Assembly (NCBI GenBank): GCA_002690325.1
Contig: NZED01000052.1
Span: 1 to 45,120, forward strand
Direction: 5' to 3'
DNA length: 45,120 nt
DNA from: Synechococcus sp. ARS1019
Lineage (GTDB): Bacteria; Cyanobacteriota; Cyanobacteriia; PCC-6307; Cyanobiaceae
The translations under genes were made by a program, and so were the position numbers. Of this stretch, positions 1 to 9,294 are shown piece after piece. A model generated the notes under the pieces. The model did not search any database. It was not told where the DNA came from and saw only the letters and a list, made by a program, of their open reading frames with translations. Position 1 is the first letter of the stretch. The number at the start of each line of letters is the position of its first letter.

Positions 1-524
1 CATTGGTTCCACGTCTCGAGGCTTGGTATCGGCAACTTCCGCCGTTGGAGCGTGATCGCGTTCGATTCGATCGCAGCTTGGTGGAGCCGTTGTGCCTGGC
101 CAACCTCGATGACAACGCTCTGTGTCTTGTCCTCGATCAACTGTTGGACAACGCCTTTCGCCATGGATGCACCGGAAAGACGATTCGATTCACTGTGCGG
201 CCGTTGCCGCAAGTGTCCTTTTGTGCACTAGAGCTGATCAGCATTGGGTCAGCCCCTCCTGTTGGCGACAACGAGCTGAACCGTTGGCAGCGTCCATTTG
301 CGCGGGCGGAGATCGAACGGGATGGGCGTTATGTCGAAGGAGCAGGGCTAGGCCTGCCCTTGGTGCGCCAGCTGGTGGAAGCTTGGGGGGGAGCTCTCAG
401 CTTGACTCAGTCAGCGTTGGCATCCGGCCAAACGGAGACGCGCGTCATGGTGACGGTTCCGTTGCAGCACCCTCCGCATGGCGACTCAGCAGCTCTGGAA
501 GGCAGAGAAATAGATCGGGCTTGA
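1..524 (+). CDS. Sensor histidine kinase, C-terminal part (HATPase domain); 5' end lies outside the window
   Basis: Frame open from the window edge; N-box-like 'LDQLLDNAFRHG' and G-box-like 'GAGLGLPLVRQLVEAWGG' motifs of GHKL ATPases. Confidence 0.85.
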   Translation, partial: LVPRLEAWYRQLPPLERDRVRFDRSLVEPLCLANLDDNALCLVLDQLLDNAFRHGCTGKTIRFTVRPLPQVSFCALELISIGSAPPVGDNELNRWQRPFARAEIERDGRYVEGAGLGLPLVRQLVEAWGGALSLTQSALASGQTETRVMVTVPLQHPPHGDSAALEGREIDRA

Positions 525-858
525 GGATGTAATCACTGGCCCCTGCTTCAAAAACCTGCTGCCGCATTGCGCCGTCGTTGAGTGCTGTCACCACGATGAC
601 GATCGGCTTGACTTGGCCGCCCCAGGGCATGCCTTGCAGAGTGAGCAGACACTCCAGACCGTTCATTCCAGGCAGCATCAGATCCAGAAGAACCAAGTTG
701 TATGAGGTTGTGTTCACCTTCTCGAGGAAGGATTCCGCACTCACAAAGCTTTCGACCTGATGGCCCTCATCCACCACTTCATCTTCAATGAGTTGGCGGA
801 TGCGTGGATCGTCCTCCACCACAGCCACCGTTAGGTGTTGAGACGGGCCAGTCATCAC
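445..858 (-). CDS. Receiver-only (CheY-like) response regulator
   Basis: Receiver motifs 'VVEDD', 'LVLLDLMLPGMNGLE', 'VVTAL', 'YILKP'; no output domain in 137 aa. Confidence 0.88.
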   Translation of the reverse strand: MMTGPSQHLTVAVVEDDPRIRQLIEDEVVDEGHQVESFVSAESFLEKVNTTSYNLVLLDLMLPGMNGLECLLTLQGMPWGGQVKPIVIVVTALNDGAMRQQVFEAGASDYILKPDLFLCLPELLSRHAEGAATEPSP

Positions 859-900
859 AGCTTGGACCTGAGGTCATTGTGCCCCTCCCTGGGGCATGAG

Positions 901-1641
901 TCAGCTTCGACCACCCACGCTGCTGTGGTCCTGACCAGAGCGACTGAGCTCCACCACCCGACCATCTTGGAAACGAGCCACCTCTCGGGCCCTCTCGGCA
1001 ACGTCGTCTTCATGGGTCACAAGAACAAGGGTGATTCCTTGGCTGTGGAGGTCGTCGAAAAGATCGAGCACTTCAGCTGTTGTGGTCGAGTCGAGGGCTC
1101 CCGTGGGTTCGTCGGCGAGCAGCAGGGCTGGTCGGTTGATGATGGCTCTTGCAATGGCGACGCGTTGTTGTTGTCCTCCTGAGAGTTGGTTGGGTCGGTT
1201 GCTGAGTCGTTGTCCTAATCCCACGCGGATCAGTGCCTCTTTGGCACGTTCACGGCGCTCCTCGTTGGGTACTCCGGCGTAGATCATCGGCAGCATCACG
1301 TTCTCCATGGCTGTTGCCTGGGGTAAGAGATGGAACTGCTGAAAAACAAAGCCAAGCGATTGGTTCCTCACATCAGCTAGAGAATCGTCATCCAGAAGCT
1401 CCACAGCGGTGCCATTCAGCCGATAGCTCCCGGAACTGGGACGGTCGAGGCAACCAAGGATGTTCATGGCAGTGCTTTTGCCGGAACCACTGGCCCCCAT
1501 GACCGCCAAATAGTCACCACGTTGAACGGTCAGGTTCAGACCATCGAGAGCCCTGACTTCAAGATCACCACTGCCGTAAATCTTGTTGATGTTGCGCAAT
1601 TCAGCGACGACATCAGGCCCTGTTGCGGTGTGCTCAGCCAA
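901..1641 (-). CDS. ABC transporter ATP-binding protein (MacB/LolD/DevA-like)
   Basis: Walker A 'GASGSGKST', signature '[14 protein letters not shown]', Walker B '[12 protein letters not shown]'. The ORF opens at 1767, but the conserved part begins near a TTG at about 1641; the start is uncertain and overlaps the ndhB 3' end. Confidence 0.88.
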   Translation of the reverse strand: MAEHTATGPDVVAELRNINKIYGSGDLEVRALDGLNLTVQRGDYLAVMGASGSGKSTAMNILGCLDRPSSGSYRLNGTAVELLDDDSLADVRNQSLGFVFQQFHLLPQATAMENVMLPMIYAGVPNEERRERAKEALIRVGLGQRLSNRPNQLSGGQQQRVAIARAIINRPALLLADEPTGALDSTTTAEVLDLFDDLHSQGITLVLVTHEDDVAERAREVARFQDGRVVELSRSGQDHSSVGGRS

Positions 1642-3205
1642 GGCCAGCTTGGGAGGATTGCGCAATGGCTTCTTGCAGAAGCGGTGTTTCAGTGACTGCA
1701 GCGTTTGCCCACTGGAAGAGCGGATTGGACAGGATGCCTCCGATCGCCGTAATAGCGACACAGCCAATCAACGCGAAGCGAAGGGGTTGCATGCCCATCA
1801 ATGACCACTGGACCTCTGGATAAGCCTTAACCACATCCGAAGCTTCTTGGGGCTCTTTGACGACCATCATCTTGATCACTGAGATGTAGTAGTAGATCGA
1901 CACCACTGAGGTGATCAGACCGACCACCACCAGGAGGTATTGGTGATCAGCCCAGCCTGCAAAAAAGAGATAAATCTTGCCGAAGAATCCCAACATTGGA
2001 GGAATGCCACCGAGGGAGAGCAGGCAAAGGCTGAGTCCGAGGGTGATCAGTGGGTCCTTTTGATAAAGGCCCGCGTAGTCAGAAATTCGGTCGCTTCCGG
2101 TTCGAATGGAAAACAGAATGATGCAAGCAAAGGCGCCCAGGTTCATAAACAGATAGGCCGCCATGTACAGGACCATGGCTGCAAAGCCGTCTTCTGTTCC
2201 ACAGACAAGACCGATCATCACAAAACCGGCTTGGCCGATGGAGCTATAGGCCAGCATCCGTTTCATGGAGGTCTGGGCTAGGGCCACGACATTGCCCAGG
2301 GTCATGCTGAGAACTGCCAGCACTGTGAAGAGGAGCTTCCACTGGCCATCAAAGGCGCCAAAGCATCCCACCAAAATGCGTAAGGCCAGGGCAAATCCAG
2401 CCGCCTTTGAGCCCACCGACAGGAAGGCAACCACAGGTGTGGGAGAGCCTTCATACACGTCTGGTGTCCATTGATGGAATGGAACAGCCGCGATCTTGAA
2501 GGCAACGGTCGCCAAGACAAAAACCAGGGCGAGCGCTGCGAGTGGAGTGGTGCTGGTCTGTAGAGCTAGACCGATCGCTTCCAAGCTGGTGCTTCCGCTC
2601 AATCCGTACAGCAGGGAGGAGCCATACAGGAAAACAGCAGCAGCTGCGGAACCGACCAGGAGATATTTGAGGGCGGCTTCTGAACTCCTGGCATCTCGTT
2701 TCATGTAGCCAGAGAGCAAGTAGCTGGCGACTGAGAGTGTCTCGAGGGAGATGAACACACTCACCAAATCGGTAGCGCCGCAGAGCAACATCGCTCCAAG
2801 AGTTGCGGCCAACAAAATTGCTGCGTATTCACCGACCGGAGTTCCGCTCTGCTCGGCGTAACGCCAACTAATGAGCAGAGATAAAAGTGTTGAAAGGGCG
2901 ATAACAGCCCTGAACGCCACAGCCAAATTGTCGGCAATGAATGCCCCCAAAAACGAGGGTTCAGGTGGAGCACCCCATTGCAACGCCAGGAGAGCCAATG
3001 CTCCTCCAAGGCCGACGTAACAAATCGGAGGAACCCAGCGTGCAGCTGCTTTTTCACCGGCCAGGTCCACCAACAGTGTGGCCACCATGGTGAGCAGCAC
3101 CGCGGCCTCTGGAAGGACGGCCGAAGCGTTTAAAGACAGATTGAGCAGATCGCCTGGCGCAGCCATGGCCTGGGTTGCGATTAGTAGAGCACCCAATTCG
3201 GGCAT
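1634..3205 (-). CDS. ndhB: NAD(P)H-quinone oxidoreductase subunit 2 (NdhB)
   Basis: Multi-helix proton-translocating subunit; motifs such as '[30 protein letters not shown]' and '[15 protein letters not shown]' are typical of NdhB/NuoN. Confidence 0.97.
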   Translation of the reverse strand: MPELGALLIATQAMAAPGDLLNLSLNASAVLPEAAVLLTMVATLLVDLAGEKAAARWVPPICYVGLGGALALLALQWGAPPEPSFLGAFIADNLAVAFRAVIALSTLLSLLISWRYAEQSGTPVGEYAAILLAATLGAMLLCGATDLVSVFISLETLSVASYLLSGYMKRDARSSEAALKYLLVGSAAAAVFLYGSSLLYGLSGSTSLEAIGLALQTSTTPLAALALVFVLATVAFKIAAVPFHQWTPDVYEGSPTPVVAFLSVGSKAAGFALALRILVGCFGAFDGQWKLLFTVLAVLSMTLGNVVALAQTSMKRMLAYSSIGQAGFVMIGLVCGTEDGFAAMVLYMAAYLFMNLGAFACIILFSIRTGSDRISDYAGLYQKDPLITLGLSLCLLSLGGIPPMLGFFGKIYLFFAGWADHQYLLVVVGLITSVVSIYYYISVIKMMVVKEPQEASDVVKAYPEVQWSLMGMQPLRFALIGCVAITAIGGILSNPLFQWANAAVTETPLLQEAIAQSSQAGLG

Positions 3206-3332
3206 GACTTGGCGCGATCCAATCTCACGGGGTGACTGTAGCGGCGCTCCTCAGCGACTTTCGAAGTGACGGCTTTCTCATGCACGGCGGAGGTCGGTGC
3301 GATAAAGAAGGGTCACGGTTCATGGCTTTTCT

Positions 3333-6023
3333 GTGGCGCACACCCTCGTCATCGTTGAGAGCCCTACGAAGGCCCGCACGATTCGTGGCTTCCTACCCAA
3401 GGGCTTCAAGGTTGAAGCATCCATGGGGCATGTGCGCGATTTGCCCAATAACGCCAGCGAAATTCCTGCGTCGGCTAAAGGCCAGAAATGGGCCAATCTT
3501 GGTGTGAACACGGAGGCGGATTTCGAACCCCTCTACGTGGTCCCCAAGGACAAGAAGAAGACCGTTCGAGAACTCAAAGATGCCCTGAAGGGTGCCGACC
3601 AGCTGCTGCTCGCGACGGACGAAGATCGGGAAGGCGAAAGCATTAGCTGGCATCTGCTGCAGCTCTTGGCTCCCAAGGTTCCAGCCAAACGGATGGTGTT
3701 CCATGAGATCACCAAAGAAGCGATCTCCAAGGCGCTCGATCAGACCCGTGACCTGGACATGGAACTGGTTCATGCTCAGGAAACAAGACGAATCTTGGAC
3801 CGTTTGGTCGGTTACACCCTCTCTCCTTTGCTCTGGAAGAAGGTGGCTTGGGGGCTGTCCGCTGGACGGGTTCAGTCCGTTGCAGTTCGCCTTTTGGTGC
3901 AGCGGGAACGGGCTCGCCGGGCGTTTCGCAGTGGCAGTTACTGGGATCTGAAAGCAAAACTCGAGCAAGCCAGTGGTGCGTTCGAGGCCAAGCTCACCCA
4001 TGTGGCCGGCAAGCGCGTTGCCAGCGGCAATGATTTTGACGAAAGCACCGGTGGGCTCAAAGCCGGCAGCGACGTGCGGCTGCTGAGTGAGACGGAGGCG
4101 CGGACGCTGGCTGATCGCGTCGCGGCGGCGGCATGGACCGTGGATCAGGTGGAAGAAAAGCCAACGGTTCGTAAGCCTGTCCCGCCGTTCACCACCAGCA
4201 CGCTTCAGCAGGAGGCCAACCGCAAGTTGCGTCTCTCTGCTCGGGAGACGATGCGTTGTGCGCAAGGGCTCTATGAGCGCGGCTTCATCACCTACATGCG
4301 GACGGATTCAGTCCACCTGTCTGATCAGGCCATCACGGCGTCTCGCAATTGCGTTGAAGGCCTGTACGGCAAGGACTACCTCAGTAAGGCTCCGCGCCAG
4401 TTCAGTACCAAAGCCCGCAATGCTCAGGAGGCCCATGAAGCGATTCGCCCATCCGGAGAACGCTTCCGGACACCCAGTGATACGGGACTTGATGGCCGCG
4501 ACCTCGCGCTTTATGAGCTGATCTGGAAACGCACTGTCGCCAGCCAGATGGCTGAGGCCCGCCTCACCATGCTCGCGGTGGATCTCAGCTCCGGCGATGC
4601 CACATTTCGTGCCAGCGGAAAGCGCATTGATTTTCCTGGCTTCTTCCGTGCCTACGTCGAGGGAAGTGATGATCCCAATGCTGCACTCGAGGGCCAAGAA
4701 GTTCTTCTTCCAGCCCTGGCGGTTGGGGATGCACCCAAACCAACGAATGTTGAGCCACTCGGCCACCAGACCCAACCCCCGGCTCGGTTCAGCGAAGCGT
4801 CCCTGGTGAAGATGTTGGAAAAGGAAGGGATTGGTCGCCCTTCCACCTATGCCTCGATCATCGGCACGATTGTGGACCGTGGGTACTCAACCCTGCAGGG
4901 CAATGCCCTCACACCCAGCTTTACGGCCTTTGCGGTGACAGCTCTTCTGGAGGAGCACTTTCCCGATCTGGTCGATACCAGCTTCACCGCTCGGATGGAG
5001 CACACCCTCGACGAAATTTCCCATGGGCAAGTCGAGTGGTTGCCCTACCTCGAAACCTTCTTTAAGGGTGACAAGGGGCTAGAGCTGCAGGTTCAGCAGC
5101 GCGAGGGGGATATCGATCCTGGTGCGTCCCGAACCGTCGACCTGGAGGGTCTGTCCTGTGTGGTCCGCATCGGTCGCTTTGGGGCTTATCTCGAATCGAA
5201 GCGGGTCAGTGATGAAGGGGAAGAGGAGCTGATCAAGGCCACCTTGCCTCGGGAAATCACTCCCGCAGATCTTGATGAAGAGCAGGCAGAGCTGATCCTC
5301 AAGCAAAAGGCGGATGGACCAGAGGCCCTCGGTGAGGATCCTGAAACCGGGGATTTGGTGTACCTGCTCTTTGGGCAGTACGGGCCCTATGTCCAGCGGG
5401 GACAGGTCAGCGACGACAACCCCAAGCCGAAGCGGGCGTCTCTTCCGAAAGGGGTGAAGCCTGAGGATCTCAGTCTGGACGATGCTTTGGGCCTGCTGCG
5501 CTTACCCCGGTTGTTGGGTGAACATCCCGATGGTGGAAAGGTGCAGGCAGGGCTGGGACGGTTCGGTCCCTATGTGGTTTGGGATAAAGGGAAAGGCGAA
5601 AAGGACTATCGCTCGTTGAAGGGGGATGACGATGTGTTGGGCGTTGGCCTGACACGCGCGCTTGAGCTTCTGGCGATGCCTAAGCGTGGGCGTGGTGGTC
5701 GCACAGCTCTGAAGGATCTCGGCAAACCCGAGGGCAGCGAAGAGACCATTCAGGTCTACGACGGTCCCTATGGCCTTTATGTGAAGCAGGGCAAGGTCAA
5801 CGCTTCCCTTCCCGAGGGCAAAGGGGCTGATGATGTGACCCTTGCGGAGGCGGTCGAACTGCTTGAAGCCAAGGCTGCAGCAAAGAAAACCTCTCGGCGT
5901 AAATCAACGGCCACCAAGAAACCAGCAACAAAGAAGCCGGCTGCCAAAAAGCCCCCCGCAACGACCAAAACAGGTCGATTGCGTGCCAGTGCGGTGCGTG
6001 TGATCAAGCCTGCAAACAGCTAA
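3333..6023 (+). CDS. topA: DNA topoisomerase I
   Basis: GTG start; '[18 protein letters not shown]', '[16 protein letters not shown]', active-site region '[16 protein letters not shown]'; four C-terminal topoisomerase repeats (e.g. '[15 protein letters not shown]') and a Lys/Ala/Pro-rich tail. Confidence 0.98.
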   Translation: MAHTLVIVESPTKARTIRGFLPKGFKVEASMGHVRDLPNNASEIPASAKGQKWANLGVNTEADFEPLYVVPKDKKKTVRELKDALKGADQLLLATDEDREGESISWHLLQLLAPKVPAKRMVFHEITKEAISKALDQTRDLDMELVHAQETRRILDRLVGYTLSPLLWKKVAWGLSAGRVQSVAVRLLVQRERARRAFRSGSYWDLKAKLEQASGAFEAKLTHVAGKRVASGNDFDESTGGLKAGSDVRLLSETEARTLADRVAAAAWTVDQVEEKPTVRKPVPPFTTSTLQQEANRKLRLSARETMRCAQGLYERGFITYMRTDSVHLSDQAITASRNCVEGLYGKDYLSKAPRQFSTKARNAQEAHEAIRPSGERFRTPSDTGLDGRDLALYELIWKRTVASQMAEARLTMLAVDLSSGDATFRASGKRIDFPGFFRAYVEGSDDPNAALEGQEVLLPALAVGDAPKPTNVEPLGHQTQPPARFSEASLVKMLEKEGIGRPSTYASIIGTIVDRGYSTLQGNALTPSFTAFAVTALLEEHFPDLVDTSFTARMEHTLDEISHGQVEWLPYLETFFKGDKGLELQVQQREGDIDPGASRTVDLEGLSCVVRIGRFGAYLESKRVSDEGEEELIKATLPREITPADLDEEQAELILKQKADGPEALGEDPETGDLVYLLFGQYGPYVQRGQVSDDNPKPKRASLPKGVKPEDLSLDDALGLLRLPRLLGEHPDGGKVQAGLGRFGPYVVWDKGKGEKDYRSLKGDDDVLGVGLTRALELLAMPKRGRGGRTALKDLGKPEGSEETIQVYDGPYGLYVKQGKVNASLPEGKGADDVTLAEAVELLEAKAAAKKTSRRKSTATKKPATKKPAAKKPPATTKTGRLRASAVRVIKPANS

Positions 6024-6469
6024 TGCCATCGAGGATCGTTCTCCCGATCGGGATCGTGCTGCTGCTCCAGGGGTGTGCCAATAGCCCAATCGCTCAGGAT
6101 CTAGAAACTCGTTTCAGTGACCCCGTCCCGATGACGGGCCAATCCGTTGAAGGGGGTACCGCAAGTGCGTCCACCCCGTTGTCGACGGCTCCCGCCGCTC
6201 AAGAAACAACGGCCGGTGTGTTGGAAGCCGATGACCTGGACTCGTCTGACGAGCCAGTTGCTCCTGAACTCACTGTGGAGCTATCGCAAGATCCATCGAC
6301 AATCGAGCCATCGTCGGTTCCACCCCAGCAACTCCAGCCTTATCGCATCACGATTCGACTTTCTGCAGCCGATCCCTCTGCTCCAGCGGAAATGGTGACG
6401 CGTGCTCTGCGTCGCTCCAATGTTCCCTTCGCCGTTGAGCGGATTGAGAGCATTGCTCCGTCGCCATGA
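6023..6469 (+). CDS. Hypothetical lipoprotein
   Basis: Lipobox-like N-terminus 'IVLLLQGCANS'; TAATG overlap with the topA stop; Pro/Ser-rich linker. Confidence 0.7.
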   Translation: MPSRIVLPIGIVLLLQGCANSPIAQDLETRFSDPVPMTGQSVEGGTASASTPLSTAPAAQETTAGVLEADDLDSSDEPVAPELTVELSQDPSTIEPSSVPPQQLQPYRITIRLSAADPSAPAEMVTRALRRSNVPFAVERIESIAPSP

Positions 6470-7119
6470 GCTCGAATCCAGCGCCATTGACGCGACGGCA
6501 AGCGGTTCGTCTCGTTGAAGGGGCGTATCTAGCGGCTACGACGGGTTTGATTTGGTTGGCGCTGTATTACCTCCCCGTGGGGGGAGCGTTGTTTCGTTTG
6601 GCCCTCCCGCTGCCCCTAGCGCTGCTCCAGCTAAGGCGGGGTGGGCGAGCGGGTTTGGAGGGGTTGGTGATTGCTGTTCTGCTCTTAACAGCGCTGATGG
6701 GGCCGGTGCGAGGACCCTTGCTGCTGTTCCCCTACGGCTTGCTCTCCCTCTGGTTGGGATGGAGCTGGTGTCGAGGCTGGACATGGTGGGTGAGTTGGTC
6801 TATCGGGGTGGTGCTCGGAACCGCAGGATTTCTTGTGCGAGTGGTGGTGCTGTCGTTGCTGGTTGGAGAAAACCTTTGGATTGTCATTACTCGAGCAGGT
6901 GCCGCCCTGCTCGATCGTTTGATCACCGTTCTCCAGTTGCCTTTAACCCCAGACCTCGCAGAGGTTCAGCTCATGGCATTGGCATTGGTGGTTGTGCAGG
7001 AGTTGGTCTACGTGCTGGCGTTGCATGCACTTGCGTTCTGGATTTTCCCCCGCCTGCGTTCTCCGATTCCGGCTCCACCGTCTGCGCTCCATGCCCTCGT
7101 CGCGCTTGACCCACTCTGA
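6466..7119 (+). CDS. DUF2232 (YybS-like) predicted integral membrane protein
   Basis: 217 aa with several hydrophobic helices; ATGA overlap with the upstream ORF; family assigned by recognition. Confidence 0.7.
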   Translation: MSSNPAPLTRRQAVRLVEGAYLAATTGLIWLALYYLPVGGALFRLALPLPLALLQLRRGGRAGLEGLVIAVLLLTALMGPVRGPLLLFPYGLLSLWLGWSWCRGWTWWVSWSIGVVLGTAGFLVRVVVLSLLVGENLWIVITRAGAALLDRLITVLQLPLTPDLAEVQLMALALVVVQELVYVLALHALAFWIFPRLRSPIPAPPSALHALVALDPL

Positions 7120-8263
7120 AATTGACATCCTGGGGAGGTGTCCCGCCGAAGATGTTGTCGCACGGCTTGCACCTTGGGCAGGTGACCTGTCTGCTGATCT
7201 TTTGCTGGTGTTGGCCGGGACGCGCACCGCTGAACATCCGGGGATTTCTGCGGCTGGATCAACCGCTGAATCGCGACGCTTCACGGCCCTGGCTGATGCC
7301 GAATTGATGCTGGATGGCCCGGGTGAGCGTCGTCGTTGGCCTCTTCCTCCGCTGCCCGCCGGGGTGAGTCCAGCGCTGCTGAGTCATGTGGCCTTGTCGC
7401 GATTGGCACTTACACCACACATCGCTGCCTTGGGGTTGGACCATCAGGCCGACCGACCCCACCTTCGCTTGGAATCCAGCCAGCTCGGACCATCGGGGTG
7501 TGTCTCAAGCGGGGCGAGCATGCCGCTGGAGAGGGTGCACCGGCTCTGGTCGCAAGGCCACCGGATGGGTGCCGGACTGCGGAGGCCACTAGTGCTGGCG
7601 GAATGTGTCCCTGGCGGAACCACCACAGCCCTTGGTGTGCTGGCCGGTTTGGGGTTTGAGGTCAGCCAGTGGATCAGCGGCAGTGCACTCCATCCACCCA
7701 AAGCCTTGAAGGCTCAGTTGGTGGCAGCCGGTCTGGCTCGCGCCAAGTTGCCCTCGGATGCGTCCGCGGGATTGATCGTGGCGGCAGTTGGTGATCCGTT
7801 TCAAGCGATGGCCGCTGGGTTATTGACCGGACTCATCCAAAGTGATCAGCCAGTCCTCCTCGGTGGTGGAAGTCAGATGCTGGCTGTTGTGGCATTGGCG
7901 CTGCATGGCATGCCGCCCAGCGATCGCATCGCCTTGGGTCGGCGTCTTGTGCTTGGAACAACGGCGTGGCTAGCCACTGAGCGTCTTTTCGAGGGTTCAC
8001 CGCCCGCCCTGACCTGTCTGCTTGAGGCCGTAGCTGATCGTTATCAGGTTCCGATCGTTGGCGTGCACAGCAGCTTGCGATTTACCAATAGTCGGCACCA
8101 GGAACTCAGGGATTTTGAGGATGGCTATGTGAAAGAAGGGGTGGGTGCTGGTGCATTGCTGTTCCTGGCTCAGCTGCGCGGTGCGTCCACCGGCTCCCTG
8201 CTGGAGGGTTGTGAGCAAGCACTGGAAACTCTGCATGCTGCCTCCGTAGGTTCATCGGCATGA
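7091..8263 (+). CDS. TIGR00303 family protein, CobT-like (nicotinate-nucleotide--dimethylbenzimidazole phosphoribosyltransferase-like)
   Basis: 'LLVLAGTRTAEHPGISAAGSTAESRRFTALADAE', 'LAECVPGGTTTALGVLAGLG', 'VAAVGDPFQAMAAGLL'. ORF track opens at 6992; ATG at 7091 matches the conserved N-terminus. Confidence 0.85.
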   Translation: MPSSRLTHSEIDILGRCPAEDVVARLAPWAGDLSADLLLVLAGTRTAEHPGISAAGSTAESRRFTALADAELMLDGPGERRRWPLPPLPAGVSPALLSHVALSRLALTPHIAALGLDHQADRPHLRLESSQLGPSGCVSSGASMPLERVHRLWSQGHRMGAGLRRPLVLAECVPGGTTTALGVLAGLGFEVSQWISGSALHPPKALKAQLVAAGLARAKLPSDASAGLIVAAVGDPFQAMAAGLLTGLIQSDQPVLLGGGSQMLAVVALALHGMPPSDRIALGRRLVLGTTAWLATERLFEGSPPALTCLLEAVADRYQVPIVGVHSSLRFTNSRHQELRDFEDGYVKEGVGAGALLFLAQLRGASTGSLLEGCEQALETLHAASVGSSA

Positions 8264-9294
8264 GCCAACACTCCTTCGCTGGATCTGGGGTATTGAGTCG
8301 TCGCCAGATGCTCCGTTTGTGCGGAGGTGCAGCAGCGATGGTCTTGGCAGGATGCCGACCGAGGGAACGACCACCCACGCTGCTGGTTGCCGATGACATC
8401 CTGCCGAGCCGTTGGACCAAAGCGTTGCCGTCACCCTGGAAGGTGCAGCGCAGCTCTGATGCTGTTGGTTGTGATGCAGAGCTCTTCCGCACCGCTGATC
8501 TTTTAGCCCTTTCGGATGGCTGGTTGGACCGTTGCCAAGTGGCCGATCTACAACCACTGGCCGCTGACCCATTGTCCGATCGATTGGGTGATCAGGCGGT
8601 CCGCTATCTCCAAGGCCTGTCTCCTGAGATGGCCTCAGCGGTCCTCCCCGTTGCGGTGAGTCCCTACGTCATTCTTTGGAAAACGTCGCCCCAATTGCCT
8701 CTCGCTCCGATGGATTGGGAGTGGCTCTTGCAGCCTGGTCTTCAGCAGCGCCTCGTCTTACCGGCCAGTCCGCGCTTCACGGTTGATTTGGCGGCGAAGA
8801 TGACCGGTTCCGATGCGTTGCAGCGTCTTCGCCGTCAGGTGCTGGCTTACGACGATCGGCAGGGATTGAATTGGCTGCTCAAAGACAACGCGTTGGCGGT
8901 GGTGCTTCCCCTCCAACGCTGTATGACTCTTTTACGTCGTGACCAGCGGTTGTCTGCTGCTCTTCCACGCACCGGTGCGCCGTTGCATTGGACGCTGCTG
9001 TCACGCCCCGCCACGACACGGGAACCTTTGCCTCACAGCTGGGTGGAACAGGCCTGGGATGGGACTCTTCAGCAACGCTTGCTCGCCGATGGCTGGCTGC
9101 CGGCCGTGGAGATGGATCAACGCAGACAGGCACGGGCAGCTCTGCCGGAACGTTGGCGTGATCTTCTCGTTCCCCCGACCGAGGTCTGGTCACGGTGCTG
9201 GTCTCTGAATCCGCTGTCTGATCAAGACCAAAAGGTGTTGCGTCAACGGTGGTTGGAGTCATCCCCAGAGCCGTCGTCGCGGGGCCGCTTGTAA
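8260..9294 (+). CDS. Lipoprotein with a divergent periplasmic-binding-protein-like fold (spermidine/putrescine-binding type?)
   Basis: Signal 'SRRQMLRLCGGAAAMVLAGCRP' (RR motif plus lipobox); body suggests an extracellular solute-binding protein; ATGA overlap with the upstream stop. Confidence 0.6.
   Translation: MSQHSFAGSGVLSRRQMLRLCGGAAAMVLAGCRPRERPPTLLVADDILPSRWTKALPSPWKVQRSSDAVGCDAELFRTADLLALSDGWLDRCQVADLQPLAADPLSDRLGDQAVRYLQGLSPEMASAVLPVAVSPYVILWKTSPQLPLAPMDWEWLLQPGLQQRLVLPASPRFTVDLAAKMTGSDALQRLRRQVLAYDDRQGLNWLLKDNALAVVLPLQRCMTLLRRDQRLSAALPRTGAPLHWTLLSRPATTREPLPHSWVEQAWDGTLQQRLLADGWLPAVEMDQRRQARAALPERWRDLLVPPTEVWSRCWSLNPLSDQDQKVLRQRWLESSPEPSSRGRL

Noticed and set aside
880-896. Small hairpin tgcccc-tccct-ggggca after the ABC ATPase
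   Set aside because: Only a 6-bp stem and no T-run on either side; too weak to call a terminator.
3393-4265. 290-aa minus-strand ORF inside topA
   Set aside because: Entirely antisense to a confident topA; composition looks like a shadow ORF with no recognisable domain.
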